52,431 nt of DNA from Rhizobiaceae bacterium (GCA_028279875.1 JANQMU010000129.1:1-52431); one strand, 5' to 3'. Shown: positions 34,748-44,177, counted from the first letter of the stretch. Notes: a model not told the origin generated them from the sequence alone. Translations and numbers: made by a program.

Positions 34748-35599
34748 CTAAAGCGCGCCGATTTCCTTCAGCTTTTCCAGCACCATCTTATCGGGTTTTC
34801 CGGTGACCGGAAGACGGTAGTGTTTCTGGAAATGGGCAATCGCCGTGCTTGTCTGCTGGCCCACCACGCCGTCGACCTCAACATCGGAATAGGCAATGTT
34901 GCTGAGCCCCTTCTGGATGTTGACGACCAGATCGGCCAATGGATCGGGCGCCTGCCGCTTCACCGGCGGCTCGGCCGATACCGATTGCGACCGGACCCAG
35001 ATCTGCGAGGGAGCGGCCCCGGCGCGCGGAACCGCAGGCGCCGGCGGCACCGGGCGGGCGCGCGGCATGGGCACAACGGCCAGATTCGACAACAGAACAT
35101 GGACCAGCAGATCGTCGCCCGGCTCTCCGGTGGGCCTCATGCCGGCCTGTATCTGATAGATCTTGATGGCCTTTTGCGTCTGCGGGCCGGCGACGCCATC
35201 CGCCTGCCCCTGATAGAGGCCGCCAGCGCGCATTGCCTGCTGCAATCGGAAGACGGTGTCGTTTCGAAGCGGGTTCGGCGTGGCCGGGATGCTGGCCGTG
35301 CTCTGCGGATCGCTGCGTTCGATCCTGAACGTGGTCACCCGGCTCTCGGGAATCGGAACGTTCTTCGGCAAACGCATTATTTGCACGGCCTGCTCACCGC
35401 GCGTGTTGAACCAGGGTGCCGGATGTTTGCCTGGCTGAACCATGGCGTTCATCGACACATAGGCGAATGTCACCACAACCGCCACGGCGCCGCCCGCAAT
35501 CGACGGATGACGCGACACCGCGCCACCACAGGCCCGTAGCGCGCGCCTGACGAGCGACAGCCCGGTGGATCCTTTGTCAGGCCGTTTTCGCCTGGCCAT
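34748..35599 (-). CDS. Membrane-anchored protein with two peptidoglycan-binding domains
   Basis: A 283-residue protein with a basic cytoplasmic start, one helix at about 35-54, and a periplasmic part with two PG_binding_1 domains: about 116-159 (RLQQAMRAGGLYQGQADGVA then GPQT) and about 226-267 (VEVDGVVGQQTSTAIAHFQK). A Pro/Ala-rich linker joins them. Its likely role is tethering to or sensing the cell wall. A perfect GGAGG 6 bases upstream sets the start, inside the last 23 bases of the kinase gene, so the two are coupled. Confidence 0.85.
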   Translation of the reverse strand: MARRKRPDKGSTGLSLVRRALRACGGAVSRHPSIAGGAVAVVVTFAYVSMNAMVQPGKHPAPWFNTRGEQAVQIMRLPKNVPIPESRVTTFRIERSDPQSTASIPATPNPLRNDTVFRLQQAMRAGGLYQGQADGVAGPQTQKAIKIYQIQAGMRPTGEPGDDLLVHVLLSNLAVVPMPRARPVPPAPAVPRAGAAPSQIWVRSQSVSAEPPVKRQAPDPLADLVVNIQKGLSNIAYSDVEVDGVVGQQTSTAIAHFQKHYRLPVTGKPDKMVLEKLKEIGAL

Positions 35600-37400
35600 G
35601 GTCGTCCTCCGTTTCGCGTGTTGCAGTTGGTGCCAGCCGCGGCGGAAACGCCATGTCCGCGGTTTTCTGCGGCTCGGCCGGCCGATTTGCTTCACCCGGC
35701 CCTTCAAGCGGCAAATCGACGATCACCGTCGTTCCCAGGCCGGGGCTGCTCTCAATGGTGAACCGGCCGTCATGCAGATCGATGAGCCCCTTCACAAGGC
35801 TCAGGCCCAGTCCCGTTCCCTCATATCGACGCGAATTGCCCGTCTGAAGCTGGACAAAGGGCGCGCCGATTTTCTGCAGATCGTCGCTGCTCATTCCGAT
35901 CCCCGTGTCGGATATGCTGATCCGCATGAACCCCTCATGGTCCATGGCGTCGACCGTGACCACGCCGTTTTCGTCGGTGAACTTGATCGCATTGGCCATC
36001 AGATTGATCAGCACCTGCTGGACCGCGCGGCGGCAGGCGATGAGTTGGCCATGTCCCTTTGCCACACGGGTCGTCAGCACGATCTTGTTGTCGCGCGCTT
36101 GCTGGCTCAACATGGCCTCGCAGGTGTCGATCGCCTCGCGGATATCGAACGGTTCGAGATTGAGTTCGTAGCGCCCGGCGTCGATCTTGCTCAAGTCAAG
36201 CATCGAGTTGATAACGGACAGCAAATGCTGTCCGGATTGCCGGATGAGGCCGACATATTCGGCCTGCTGTTCGTCGAGGGCGTTGCCGCAGATTCCGCTT
36301 TTCAGAATATCCGAGAAACCGAGAATCGCATTCAACGGCGTTCTGAGTTCGTGACTGACGGCCGCCAGGAAACGCGACTTGGCCTCATTTGCCGCTTCGG
36401 CCTCGCCGACCTTGCGCACATAGGAGCGGCGCAGCTCGATTTCCGCGGTGATATCGCGAGATTGCGCGACAAACCCGCTGAATTCCCCACCGCCCGGACG
36501 CAGTGCCACCAGTTGAATGGACCAGTGGCGGAACTGATCCTCGCCGGCTGTCCCCGCGCGGCTGCGCATCCGGACGATGAGTGAACGGGTTTCCTCGCCC
36601 GTCCTGAGTTCATCAATGGCCTGGAAAAACCCGATGCGGTCGGAAACGTGTATGTGGTCGGCAAATCCGCTGCCGGAGAAATCACCGACATATTTCAGCA
36701 TCCGCTTGGCATCGGACCCATGTATCGCACACACGACTGAATTTCCGTCGTGGAAGGTAACAAGACCCGGCAGGTGGTTGAGGATTGACGACATGCCGGT
36801 ATCGTCGCTGACCGTGGTTCGGCCGGATCGCAACTGTCCGTTCAACATGCCGCCGGCAACCACCAGGCCGTAGAGCACCAGCCCGGCAATGGAGACCGCC
36901 GATCCAAGAGCATGGTCGCCGGAAAGGGGTGACGGAGGCTGCGGCAGAGCTGTCGATGCGAGGGCGACCAGACCGAATGTCGCGACGAGAGCCAGGACGC
37001 CATACGACACGGCTTTGCGGTTTCTACCCAGGAGAACCGCCTCAAGCGGCAGAACCATCGCCCAGAACAGGAAGGGCGAGTTCAGCCCGCCGGTTGCAAA
37101 GGCCAGCGTCGCAATTGCGACCGCGGCACAGCCCAATGCCATGGCCGCGGTCAGCAGGAAGCGCCCGGTCCTGGCCAGGAATCCGGCGAGGAGCAGCGGG
37201 ACCGCGGAAGCGACGAGCACCGCGGGGACAAGCTGCTGCAGGGTGAAGTGGAACAGCAGGACGGCCGGCAGAATTACCATGGCAAGGCCGGCGGCAGCCA
37301 TCAGGTGAATGAGCAGCATCGCGTGGCGCGCGCGCGCGGCCTCATCGCGGACATCGCGATGAACCCAAGTGGCGATCCCCCGGCGAAAAACCGTGGTCAT
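35577..37400 (-). CDS. Multi-helix PAS histidine kinase, DivJ-like
   Basis: A 607-residue kinase with about six N-terminal membrane helices (residues 25-200), no large periplasmic domain, one PAS domain (about 225-330), phospho-acceptor H350 in AVSHELRTPLNAILGFSDIL, and an ATP-binding domain (DTGIGMSSDD, YEGTGLGLSLV). The helical membrane region plus PAS, and the block following the histidine with QQAEYVGLIRQSGQHLLSVI, recall DivJ, the kinase that phosphorylates DivK in the alphaproteobacterial cell cycle. The frame is open 29 codons further to a TTG; the ATG is preferred for its conserved-looking N-terminus though its ribosome site is weak. Overlaps the peptidoglycan-binding gene. Confidence 0.8.
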   Translation of the reverse strand: MTTVFRRGIATWVHRDVRDEAARARHAMLLIHLMAAAGLAMVILPAVLLFHFTLQQLVPAVLVASAVPLLLAGFLARTGRFLLTAAMALGCAAVAIATLAFATGGLNSPFLFWAMVLPLEAVLLGRNRKAVSYGVLALVATFGLVALASTALPQPPSPLSGDHALGSAVSIAGLVLYGLVVAGGMLNGQLRSGRTTVSDDTGMSSILNHLPGLVTFHDGNSVVCAIHGSDAKRMLKYVGDFSGSGFADHIHVSDRIGFFQAIDELRTGEETRSLIVRMRSRAGTAGEDQFRHWSIQLVALRPGGGEFSGFVAQSRDITAEIELRRSYVRKVGEAEAANEAKSRFLAAVSHELRTPLNAILGFSDILKSGICGNALDEQQAEYVGLIRQSGQHLLSVINSMLDLSKIDAGRYELNLEPFDIREAIDTCEAMLSQQARDNKIVLTTRVAKGHGQLIACRRAVQQVLINLMANAIKFTDENGVVTVDAMDHEGFMRISISDTGIGMSSDDLQKIGAPFVQLQTGNSRRYEGTGLGLSLVKGLIDLHDGRFTIESSPGLGTTVIVDLPLEGPGEANRPAEPQKTADMAFPPRLAPTATRETEDDHGQAKTA

Positions 37401-37710
37401 ATCTTCTGCAAATGCGCTGGTTGCCCTGATGCCCACTTTGTACTCGATACGCTTGTTGTTCTGGCGCGCCCAGCTTCGCAAACGCAACTTAAGGAATAGA
37501 TAAAGATCAGGCCGATGGAAACGAATTCACGGATTTCTCCCGTTGACCACAGTTCCCCGCATCGGGTTCGCGAAAACATGGTTAACGCGGTATGACCGGC
37601 CGCGGGCACCGGGAAAAGAATATCTTCACATATTTGCCTTTTCATGGGGTGGGACGGGTGCGGTGCATGCCGCGGCCGAAAGCCCTTCCGGGGTCATTGG
37701 GGAATCATCG
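37401..37710. other. Intergenic region, 310 bases, between divergent DivJ-like kinase and DUF5330 genes
   Basis: No gene seen apart from the possible N-terminal extension of the kinase. Two candidate CtrA elements are present: TTAA-N7-ATAA at 37489-37503 (one mismatch to the full site) and ATGGTTAA at 37578-37585, the reverse complement of the short CtrA motif TTAACCAT. Confidence 0.4.
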
Positions 37711-38016
37711 ATGCGGTTCGTTTTAAAGGCGGTTTTCTGGTTTGGCCTCGTCCTGCTCTTTCTTCCGGAAGACGCCCTTCACAAAACCCAGACGACCGAA
37801 CCGGATGTTGTCGATAATGGCGCGGTCACCTCCTCGGTCACGGCCAATGACGTGGTCGCCCGGGTGGCGCGGCTGTGCTCGGAAAAGCCGGCCATCTGCG
37901 AACGGGCCGCCGATGCCCTGTCCACCATTGAACTGGATACCGAACAGGGCGCGCGTCTGGCGCTCGACCTGCTGCTGCGATCGGCAAGCGATGAAAGTCG
38001 TCCGTCGAAAGACTGA
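37711..38016 (+). CDS. DUF5330-like small exported protein
   Basis: A 101-residue protein with an N-terminal hydrophobic segment (VLKAVFWFGLVLLFLP) acting as signal or anchor, then a short helical domain with ARLCSEKPAICERAADAL, which carries two cysteines and matches the small DUF5330 proteins of Hyphomicrobiales. Function unknown. GGGGA lies 8 bases before the ATG. sufE follows after 87 bases on the same strand. Confidence 0.6.
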   Translation: MRFVLKAVFWFGLVLLFLPEDALHKTQTTEPDVVDNGAVTSSVTANDVVARVARLCSEKPAICERAADALSTIELDTEQGARLALDLLLRSASDESRPSKD

Positions 38017-38103
38017 TCGTCACGGGGCACTACCCGTTTTTTTCGTGCGCTGCAGCGTTAACTCTCCTATATCCGTTTAGATTGCGGGGCATGAAGGGGC
38101 AAA

Positions 38104-38541
38104 ATGACGACGCTTGAAGAGATCACCGAGAATTTCGAATTCCTGGACGACTGGGAGGACCGGTACCGCTATGTGATCGAACTCGGCAAATCACTTGAGG
38201 ATCTGCCCGAGGCTGAAAGGACGGACTCCAACAAGGTGCAGGGATGCGTGAGCCAGGTGTGGCTGACCTATGATGTCGATCGGACCGATCCGGACGACCC
38301 CGTCCTGACATTCAGGGGCGATTCGGACGCCCACATCGTCCGTGGACTTGTGGCCATCATGCTCGCCGCCTGTTCCGGCGCCAAGGCGTCGCAAATTCTG
38401 GCGTTCGACGAAAACGCGCTGTTCGAGCAGCTGGGACTCATCGAGCACCTGACTCCCCAGCGCGCCAATGGCCTGCGATCGATGGTCAAGCGGATCAAAC
38501 AGGAAGCCGCCGCCGCCATGCCCAACCCGGCACTGCCATAG
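38104..38541 (+). CDS. sufE: Cysteine desulfuration protein SufE
   Basis: Accepts sulfur from the cysteine desulfurase SufS and passes it to the Fe-S assembly scaffold, in the cytosol. It is 145 residues, close to the family norm, with persulfide-carrying C48 in NKVQGCVSQVWL and the N-terminal FEFLDDWEDRYRYVIELGK block. No other suf gene is nearby, as is usual for rhizobial sufE. A GGGG site precedes the ATG. Convergent with the OmpR-type regulator. Confidence 0.93.
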   Translation: MTTLEEITENFEFLDDWEDRYRYVIELGKSLEDLPEAERTDSNKVQGCVSQVWLTYDVDRTDPDDPVLTFRGDSDAHIVRGLVAIMLAACSGAKASQILAFDENALFEQLGLIEHLTPQRANGLRSMVKRIKQEAAAAMPNPALP

Positions 38542-38565
38542 TCGCCGGGACCGGGCCAAACGTGC

Positions 38566-39285
38566 TTAAGCCTTGTCCGGGTCGTAGATATATCCGATAC
38601 CGCGGACGGTCTTGATAATCCCTGGCTTTTCGGGGTTCTTCTCTATTTTCCGGCGCAACCGCGAGATGCGGATATCAATGCTGCGGTCAAACGGATCCCA
38701 GGTCCGGTCATGCGCCTGCTCAAGGATCTGGTCGCGGTTGAGGACCCGGCCCTTATTGTCGGCGAAGACCTTGAGCAGGTTGAATTCCATCGCCGTCAGC
38801 GCGACTTCAGTGCCATCGGGCCCGTGCATCTTGGCCGCCTCGATATCGAGGATGTAATCGCCGAACTTCGCGGTGCCCGGCTTCTCGGCAGCCGTCTTGC
38901 CCGGCTCGGCCGTCTGTCTGCGGCGCAGCACTGCCTTGATCCGCGCCTCAAGTTCGCGCAGGTCCACCGGCTTTCCGAGATAATCATCGGCGCCCATCTC
39001 CAGCCCGACAATGCGGTCGACCACCTCGCCGGCGGCGGTCAGCATGACCACCGGCGTCTGGTCGTCGATCCGCAGCGAACGCAGCGTGGTCAGCCCGTCC
39101 TCCCGCGGCATATTGATGTCCAGAATAATCAGATCGATCGAGTTGACCGAAAGGATGGTGCGCAGTTCCGCGCTGCTTGACGCCATGGACACCTTGAAGC
39201 CGCGCTTGCTCAGATACTCATGCAGCATTTCGCGAACATCGAGTTCGTCGTCGCAGACCAGGATATGAAAGTGGCTGTTTTCCAT
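38566..39285 (-). CDS. OmpR-family response regulator of the multi-PAS kinase
   Basis: A 239-residue DNA-binding regulator with a receiver (acid residues D12/D13, phospho-acceptor D56 in IILDINMPREDG, switch lysine in GKPVDLRELEARI), a linker rich in Glu/Lys, and a winged helix (LTAMEFNLLKVFADNKGRVL, SIDIRISRLRRKIEKN). Its ATG directly follows the stop of the hybrid kinase gene (TAGATG), so they are one unit. Targets are unknown; repeated TGTTTCA elements upstream of the kinase are candidates. Confidence 0.92.
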   Translation of the reverse strand: MENSHFHILVCDDELDVREMLHEYLSKRGFKVSMASSSAELRTILSVNSIDLIILDINMPREDGLTTLRSLRIDDQTPVVMLTAAGEVVDRIVGLEMGADDYLGKPVDLRELEARIKAVLRRRQTAEPGKTAAEKPGTAKFGDYILDIEAAKMHGPDGTEVALTAMEFNLLKVFADNKGRVLNRDQILEQAHDRTWDPFDRSIDIRISRLRRKIEKNPEKPGIIKTVRGIGYIYDPDKA

Positions 39286-42219
39286 CTATGCTTTTTCTTT
39301 TTCGTCACTCAGGATCCCGTAGGCCAATTCGCGAAGTTCAGAGGGTGAAACCGGTTTCTCCAGATACGGTCTCTTGGACTCCTGCAGCAGGCTTTGCGAA
39401 GCGGATCCCATCGTATCACCGGTAATGAATGCGGTCCGCTCAAGAATTTCGGGAAAATCATCCCTGATGATCTTGTACAGCCCGCGGCCGTCGAGCTCGG
39501 GCATGTTGAGATCGCTCAGCAGCAGATCGTAGCGATTGCACCGGAGCATCTCAACCGCGCGGGAGCCGGAATGCGCCAGATCGACGGCGAAGCCCTCCTT
39601 CTTCAGGATTTCGGCGATCAACTCGGCAACATCCTTTTCGTCATCGACGACCAGCACCCTGATATCGGCTCCGCTGCGCGCCGTTTCGTCGGTTCCGGCA
39701 TCGTCATCGGCCCCATTGCTGGCGATCGGCAGGGATATTCCGAACCGGCTGCCGTCCCTGAAATCGGAGTCGACCCATATGCGCCCGCCATGGGAATGGA
39801 TGATGCGATGACAAAATGCCAGTCCGATGCCTGTGCCATCGCCGACATCCTTGGTCGTAAAGAACGGTTCAAAGACCCGCGCAATGATATTTTGCGGAAT
39901 TCCCGGCCCGTTGTCGGTGACGAATATCTCCACCGAATCGCCTGATTTGGCAGCACCGGTCGAGACCGTGATCCTGTCGCCCTTTCCGCTGCCGGCAATG
40001 GCCTGCTCGGCATTGATGATGAGATTGATGATCACCTGGGTGATCTGGTCGGCATCGGCCAAGATTTCCGGCACATCGGCGGACAGATCGCAGTCGATCC
40101 GAATATCGCCACTCTTGCTGCCGTAGCCGGCCACATCGACGGCCGTGGAAATCAGGACGTTGACATCGGTGTTTTCGGTCTTGCTGGGCTGCTGGCGGGC
40201 CATGGCCAAAAACGTCTTGACGATCTTGGCGCAGCGCTCAGCGGCGTTACTGATCTTGCCGATGCGCTTGACCGTGTCTGCGTCATGGGCTTCTTCGCGC
40301 AGCATCAGTGAATGGCCGACGACGATCGAAAGCGGATTGTTGAGCTCATGGGCAACGCCCGCCAGCAATTCCCCGAGAGCGGACATTTTTTCGTTCTGGA
40401 ACAGCATTTCCCGCTGGCTGGCCAGTTCTTCCTGGATGGCCAGTTCATCGGTGAGGTCTCGGGTGTTCGAGACAATGACCTGTTCGCCCCGGAATTCGAT
40501 CAGCCGCGCCGACATTGCGCCCCAGAAAACCGACCCCCTGGCGTTTTTCAATTGCGCCTTGTACTCGTTGACCCATCCTTTTTCGCGCAGTATCGCGACA
40601 TATTCGGCGCGGGCCTGGGGATCCACATGATAGGCCTTCGACGATTCGACGGCGCCGAACAGCGCCGTGGTTTCCGGGCTCCTGAAGAGCAGTTTGCCGG
40701 TTTCGGCATTGGTCATCTGCACTGGAACCGGACAGGCCTCCAGAACCTTGCGGATCAGTTCCTCCGCCTCGTGCTGGCTGGTCAGGTCGATGGTGGTCGT
40801 GACGGCGACCTCTTCGCCCTTATATTCGGCAAAACGGCCATAGGCCGCGGCCGGGAAATCGTCGCCCTCGGCGTTGATCAGTGTCAGCTTGTAATCGTCG
40901 ACCCGGCCATCGGCCAGCAATTGGGTGATATAGTCGGCCCGATCGCTGACGCTTTTGAAGAACTCATTGGCGTTCTTGATCTTGCCAAACAGTTCCAGGG
41001 CAGCCGGCGACCGGTACAGGATTTCGCCATCGCCGACACGCGCCATCACGACGGCGGCCGGACTTGCCTCCAATACCTGGCGGATCAGCAGGTCGCCGTC
41101 ACGCTCGGCTGACTCGGCCTGTTTCTTTGCGGTGATATCCGTGCGCGTCACCACGAAACCGCCAAGCTTGGTGGGATGCACGGAGACCAGATAACAGGTG
41201 CCGTCCGTATGGCGTAGCTCGTAATCCTGGATGTATTCGATACCGCTGTCGACCCGGTCGGATATCCACTGGGCTTCCCGGCCGATCGCGTCGGCATAGA
41301 TGCCGCGCCGGGCCGTTTCGCGCATCAGGATCTCCCATTCCAGACCCGGTTCGAGAATGTCGGCCACCGCGCTGTTCATTTCCCGATAGGCGTTGTTGAA
41401 CATGACGAGGCGGCCGTCCTCGTCATAAAGCGCAAAGCCCTCCGACAGTGATTCGATGGCATCGCGCAACATGTCGCGGGCCTTGAGCGTGTCCTCCTCA
41501 TATTCGCGCCGGTCGGTCAGGTCCTGGATGGCCGACATCGCAACGGTGCGGCCGTTGAACTCGCCCAGACAGGCGCAGCCATTGACCCAGAGCTCGCGCC
41601 CGGAGGCGGTTTTCGTCCGGACTGGGAAGTTCTCGATCGTGCCCTTCGACTGCAGCGTCTTGAGCATCTCGACACTGTCCCCGGTATCGAACAGGTTCTC
41701 GGTGATGAAACGGTCCTCGGAGGCGCCGGTCTCGACGCCGTAAAGGCGATTGACGGCCGGATTCGCATAGAGCACTTTGCCGTCCTCGATATCGTTGATC
41801 CACATGGGAAGCGGCAACTTCTCCATAAGGAAGTGCGCCAGATCCCGCTGGGCCTTCTGCTTTTCCAGATTGATGCTCAGATACAGGATCGCACCATCGG
41901 GAAACGGGCAGGCAGACAGCAACCGCCAACCGCCCTGCCGGGTCCTGCCCTCCATCGCCGCCCCGTTCGGCTCGCTCCAGCGGGCGATGACCTTCCTTGC
42001 GGCGGCATCGGTGGACAGCAGGTCGGCATTGTCGATCATGTCGAACTGCCGGAGATATTCGCCGAGAATTTTCGGCCGGGTCTTCGGCCCGGACACAACC
42101 GATTCAAGATCGGTGAATTCACCGCTTGCCTCGACCAGCCGGCCGTCACCGTCGAATCTGACGGTCGCGGCGGTCTGCGTTGTCGCATCGTCCCTGCTGG
42201 AGTGATGGTGCCCTGTCAT
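39286..42219 (-). CDS. Soluble hybrid histidine kinase with about four PAS domains and a receiver
   Basis: A 977-residue protein with no membrane helix or signal peptide, so it senses an internal or diffusible signal. Visible order: a divergent N-terminal region, PAS (about 125-235), PAS (about 245-365), PAS (about 375-480), PAS (about 485-590), the dimerisation domain with H624 (GVAHELNNPLSIVVG), an ATP-binding domain (N736, DNGPGIP, GDGTGIGLAF), and a C-terminal receiver with D903 (SDLNMPELDG) and K955. PAS 3 and 4 are similar to each other, suggesting internal duplication. No haem or flavin motif can be asserted. AGGGA precedes the ATG. The regulator gene follows with no gap. Confidence 0.92.
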   Translation of the reverse strand: MTGHHHSSRDDATTQTAATVRFDGDGRLVEASGEFTDLESVVSGPKTRPKILGEYLRQFDMIDNADLLSTDAAARKVIARWSEPNGAAMEGRTRQGGWRLLSACPFPDGAILYLSINLEKQKAQRDLAHFLMEKLPLPMWINDIEDGKVLYANPAVNRLYGVETGASEDRFITENLFDTGDSVEMLKTLQSKGTIENFPVRTKTASGRELWVNGCACLGEFNGRTVAMSAIQDLTDRREYEEDTLKARDMLRDAIESLSEGFALYDEDGRLVMFNNAYREMNSAVADILEPGLEWEILMRETARRGIYADAIGREAQWISDRVDSGIEYIQDYELRHTDGTCYLVSVHPTKLGGFVVTRTDITAKKQAESAERDGDLLIRQVLEASPAAVVMARVGDGEILYRSPAALELFGKIKNANEFFKSVSDRADYITQLLADGRVDDYKLTLINAEGDDFPAAAYGRFAEYKGEEVAVTTTIDLTSQHEAEELIRKVLEACPVPVQMTNAETGKLLFRSPETTALFGAVESSKAYHVDPQARAEYVAILREKGWVNEYKAQLKNARGSVFWGAMSARLIEFRGEQVIVSNTRDLTDELAIQEELASQREMLFQNEKMSALGELLAGVAHELNNPLSIVVGHSLMLREEAHDADTVKRIGKISNAAERCAKIVKTFLAMARQQPSKTENTDVNVLISTAVDVAGYGSKSGDIRIDCDLSADVPEILADADQITQVIINLIINAEQAIAGSGKGDRITVSTGAAKSGDSVEIFVTDNGPGIPQNIIARVFEPFFTTKDVGDGTGIGLAFCHRIIHSHGGRIWVDSDFRDGSRFGISLPIASNGADDDAGTDETARSGADIRVLVVDDEKDVAELIAEILKKEGFAVDLAHSGSRAVEMLRCNRYDLLLSDLNMPELDGRGLYKIIRDDFPEILERTAFITGDTMGSASQSLLQESKRPYLEKPVSPSELRELAYGILSDEKEKA

Positions 42220-42240
42220 GGCAAATCCCTATCCCGCCTG

Positions 42241-42387
42241 TGTTTCAGTCCGTTTTCAGAACCGCCGCCAATTGTTTCAATTGTTTCAGCAACCACTGGT
42301 CACGCGTGAAACAGCCTTCATACCGCTTTGAAAAATATGGGCCTTTTTTTGGGAGCTCGATTTCTCCCCGATTTAACAAATGAAACA
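42241..42387. repeat. Five copies of TGTTTCA/TGAAACA in a divergent promoter region
   Basis: TGTTTCA starts at 42241, 42273 and 42282; its reverse complement TGAAACA starts at 42307 and 42381. Two copies form a tandem 9-base repeat (TTGTTTCAA then TTGTTTCAG). A looser copy, GTTTTCAG, follows the first at 11 bases. They lie between the start of the hybrid kinase and the start of the alpha/beta hydrolase. Confidence 0.6.
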
Positions 42388-42467
42388 CTGTTTGTTGCGT
42401 TCTGACAACCAAACGAAACCTTGGAGGAGCAGATAGCGATCATCGAAACCGCCACAGGAAAGAACCG

Positions 42468-43307
42468 ATGACCGCATACGCAAACAGCACAGGCACATTC
42501 AGCACCCCGGTCGTGGCCCTTCACGCATCGGCGTCCAGCGGCCTCCAGTGGAAACATCTGGAACACGCCCTGGCCGGACATTTCGACATCAGCGCCCCGA
42601 ATCTGCCCGGTTACGGCGGCGGGTCAATCGCGCCCGGTTCCGACGGAGACGGTGTCGATGCCGTCGCCAGGCCAATTGCTGGCCACATTGCCACGTTCGA
42701 CCAGCCTATCCATCTGGTCGGCCATTCATTCGGCGCAACCGTCGCGCTGAACATAGCCCTGGCACGGCCGGAACTGGTCAGAAGCCTTACCCTTTACGAG
42801 CCCGCGGCTTTCCACTTCCTGCGGTTCGGCGATGCACGGGAGCGGGCCCTGTTCGACGGGATTTCCGCCATATCGGATGCGGTCTCGGAAGGCTGCGAAA
42901 AGGGCGATCCGGCCCGTGGCATGCAGACATTCATCGACTTCTGGAACCGCCCCGGCGCCTGGAACGACATGTCCGTGCAGAACCGGAACGCTCTGACGGC
43001 GCTGGCGCCATCCATCAGATCGGATTTCGCCCACGGATTTCGTGAAACATGGACGCTTGAGGATCTGTCCGGCCTCGCAATGCCCGTCCTCATGCTGATG
43101 GGGATGGAGTCACCTGTTATCGCGCAGCATGTCGCAACCCGGATCTCCGATGCCATTCCCCGCTCGCGTCTGGCGATGCTGCCGGGGCTCGGACATATGG
43201 CGCCGGTTTTCGAACCCGACTGGGTCAATCCGCGAATTCACGAGCACATCGTCAGCGCGGAAAGACCGGCGGCGCACTGCTTCTGGCCACACCTGTCCGC
43301 CGCCTGA
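42468..43307 (+). CDS. Alpha/beta hydrolase
   Basis: A 279-residue cytosolic enzyme with nucleophile S87 in GHSFGATVAL, the oxyanion-region LHASASSG at 18-25, and a C-terminal GLGHMAPVF that supplies the histidine. The Asp is probably in the MLMGMESP region or just before it. The substrate is unknown; esterase or C-C hydrolase are both possible. AGGAAAG lies 5 bases before the ATG. The methyltransferase gene follows after 44 bases, so the two may share a transcript and act on one small molecule. Confidence 0.82.
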   Translation: MTAYANSTGTFSTPVVALHASASSGLQWKHLEHALAGHFDISAPNLPGYGGGSIAPGSDGDGVDAVARPIAGHIATFDQPIHLVGHSFGATVALNIALARPELVRSLTLYEPAAFHFLRFGDARERALFDGISAISDAVSEGCEKGDPARGMQTFIDFWNRPGAWNDMSVQNRNALTALAPSIRSDFAHGFRETWTLEDLSGLAMPVLMLMGMESPVIAQHVATRISDAIPRSRLAMLPGLGHMAPVFEPDWVNPRIHEHIVSAERPAAHCFWPHLSAA

Positions 43308-43351
43308 CCGTTGCAGGGCGGTTCCTCCCAACCCCAAAACAGGAGAATGAA

Positions 43352-44176
43352 ATGAACACCACACCTACAATCACTCCCGACTATGCGGCGATCAAATCGA
43401 AACAGAATGCCGCCTGGTCGTCGGGAGATTACAGCAGGATCGGCGTCACGCTGCAGATCACCGGCGAAGAACTCGCCGAAGCGGCTGACATGGCGCCCGG
43501 CTCCAGCATTCTCGATGTCGCCGCCGGCAATGGCAACGCAACCCTGGCCTTCGCCCGTCGGTGGTGCGACGTGACCTCGACCGACTATGTGGAAACCCTG
43601 CTTAATGCCGGCCGCAACCGGGCGAAAGCCGAAGGTCTGAACGTCAAGTTCCAGATCGCCGATGCCGAGGACCTTCCCTTCGGCAACCGGCAATTCGACA
43701 GCGTCGTGTCGAGTTTCGGCGTCATGTTCACGCCGAATCAGGAAAAATCGGCTTCCGAACTGGTTCGCGTCTGCCGCAGCGGCGGCAAGATCGCCATGAC
43801 CAACTGGACCCCCGACGGCTTTATCGGCACGCTGTTCAGAACGCTGGGCAAACATGTCGCACCGCCCGCCGGTCTGCAATCGGCGACCCGCTGGGGTGAA
43901 CGACGCTGGATCGGCGAAACGTTCGAACCCCACGCACGGGCCATAACACTGACCCTCAAGCCGTTTCATTTCCGCTACCCGTCGCCGCAACATTTCGTCG
44001 ATTTTTTCCGCGCCTTTTACGGTCCGGTGCACAAGGCGTTCCTTGCCCTTGATGAATTGGGACAAAAAGCGCTGAACGACGACATGCTGGCGACGATCGG
44101 AAGCTTCAATGTCGCGCAGGACGGGACAATGGCGGTGCCTTCCGAATATGCTGAAATTGTCATCGTCAGGTCCTGA
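43352..44176 (+). CDS. Class I SAM-dependent methyltransferase
   Basis: A 274-residue cytosolic enzyme. The SAM-binding motif I is LDVAAGNGNATLAF at 54-67, followed by an acidic strand end (TSTDY) and FQIADAEDLPFGNRQFDSVV, the UbiE/MenG-like layout of motifs II and III. The rest of the chain, from TNWTPDGFIGTLFRTLG on, is a cap that may bind the acceptor. The substrate is unknown. AGGAG lies 6 bases before the ATG. It follows the alpha/beta hydrolase on the same strand. Confidence 0.85.
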   Translation: MNTTPTITPDYAAIKSKQNAAWSSGDYSRIGVTLQITGEELAEAADMAPGSSILDVAAGNGNATLAFARRWCDVTSTDYVETLLNAGRNRAKAEGLNVKFQIADAEDLPFGNRQFDSVVSSFGVMFTPNQEKSASELVRVCRSGGKIAMTNWTPDGFIGTLFRTLGKHVAPPAGLQSATRWGERRWIGETFEPHARAITLTLKPFHFRYPSPQHFVDFFRAFYGPVHKAFLALDELGQKALNDDMLATIGSFNVAQDGTMAVPSEYAEIVIVRS

Positions 44177-44177
44177 C

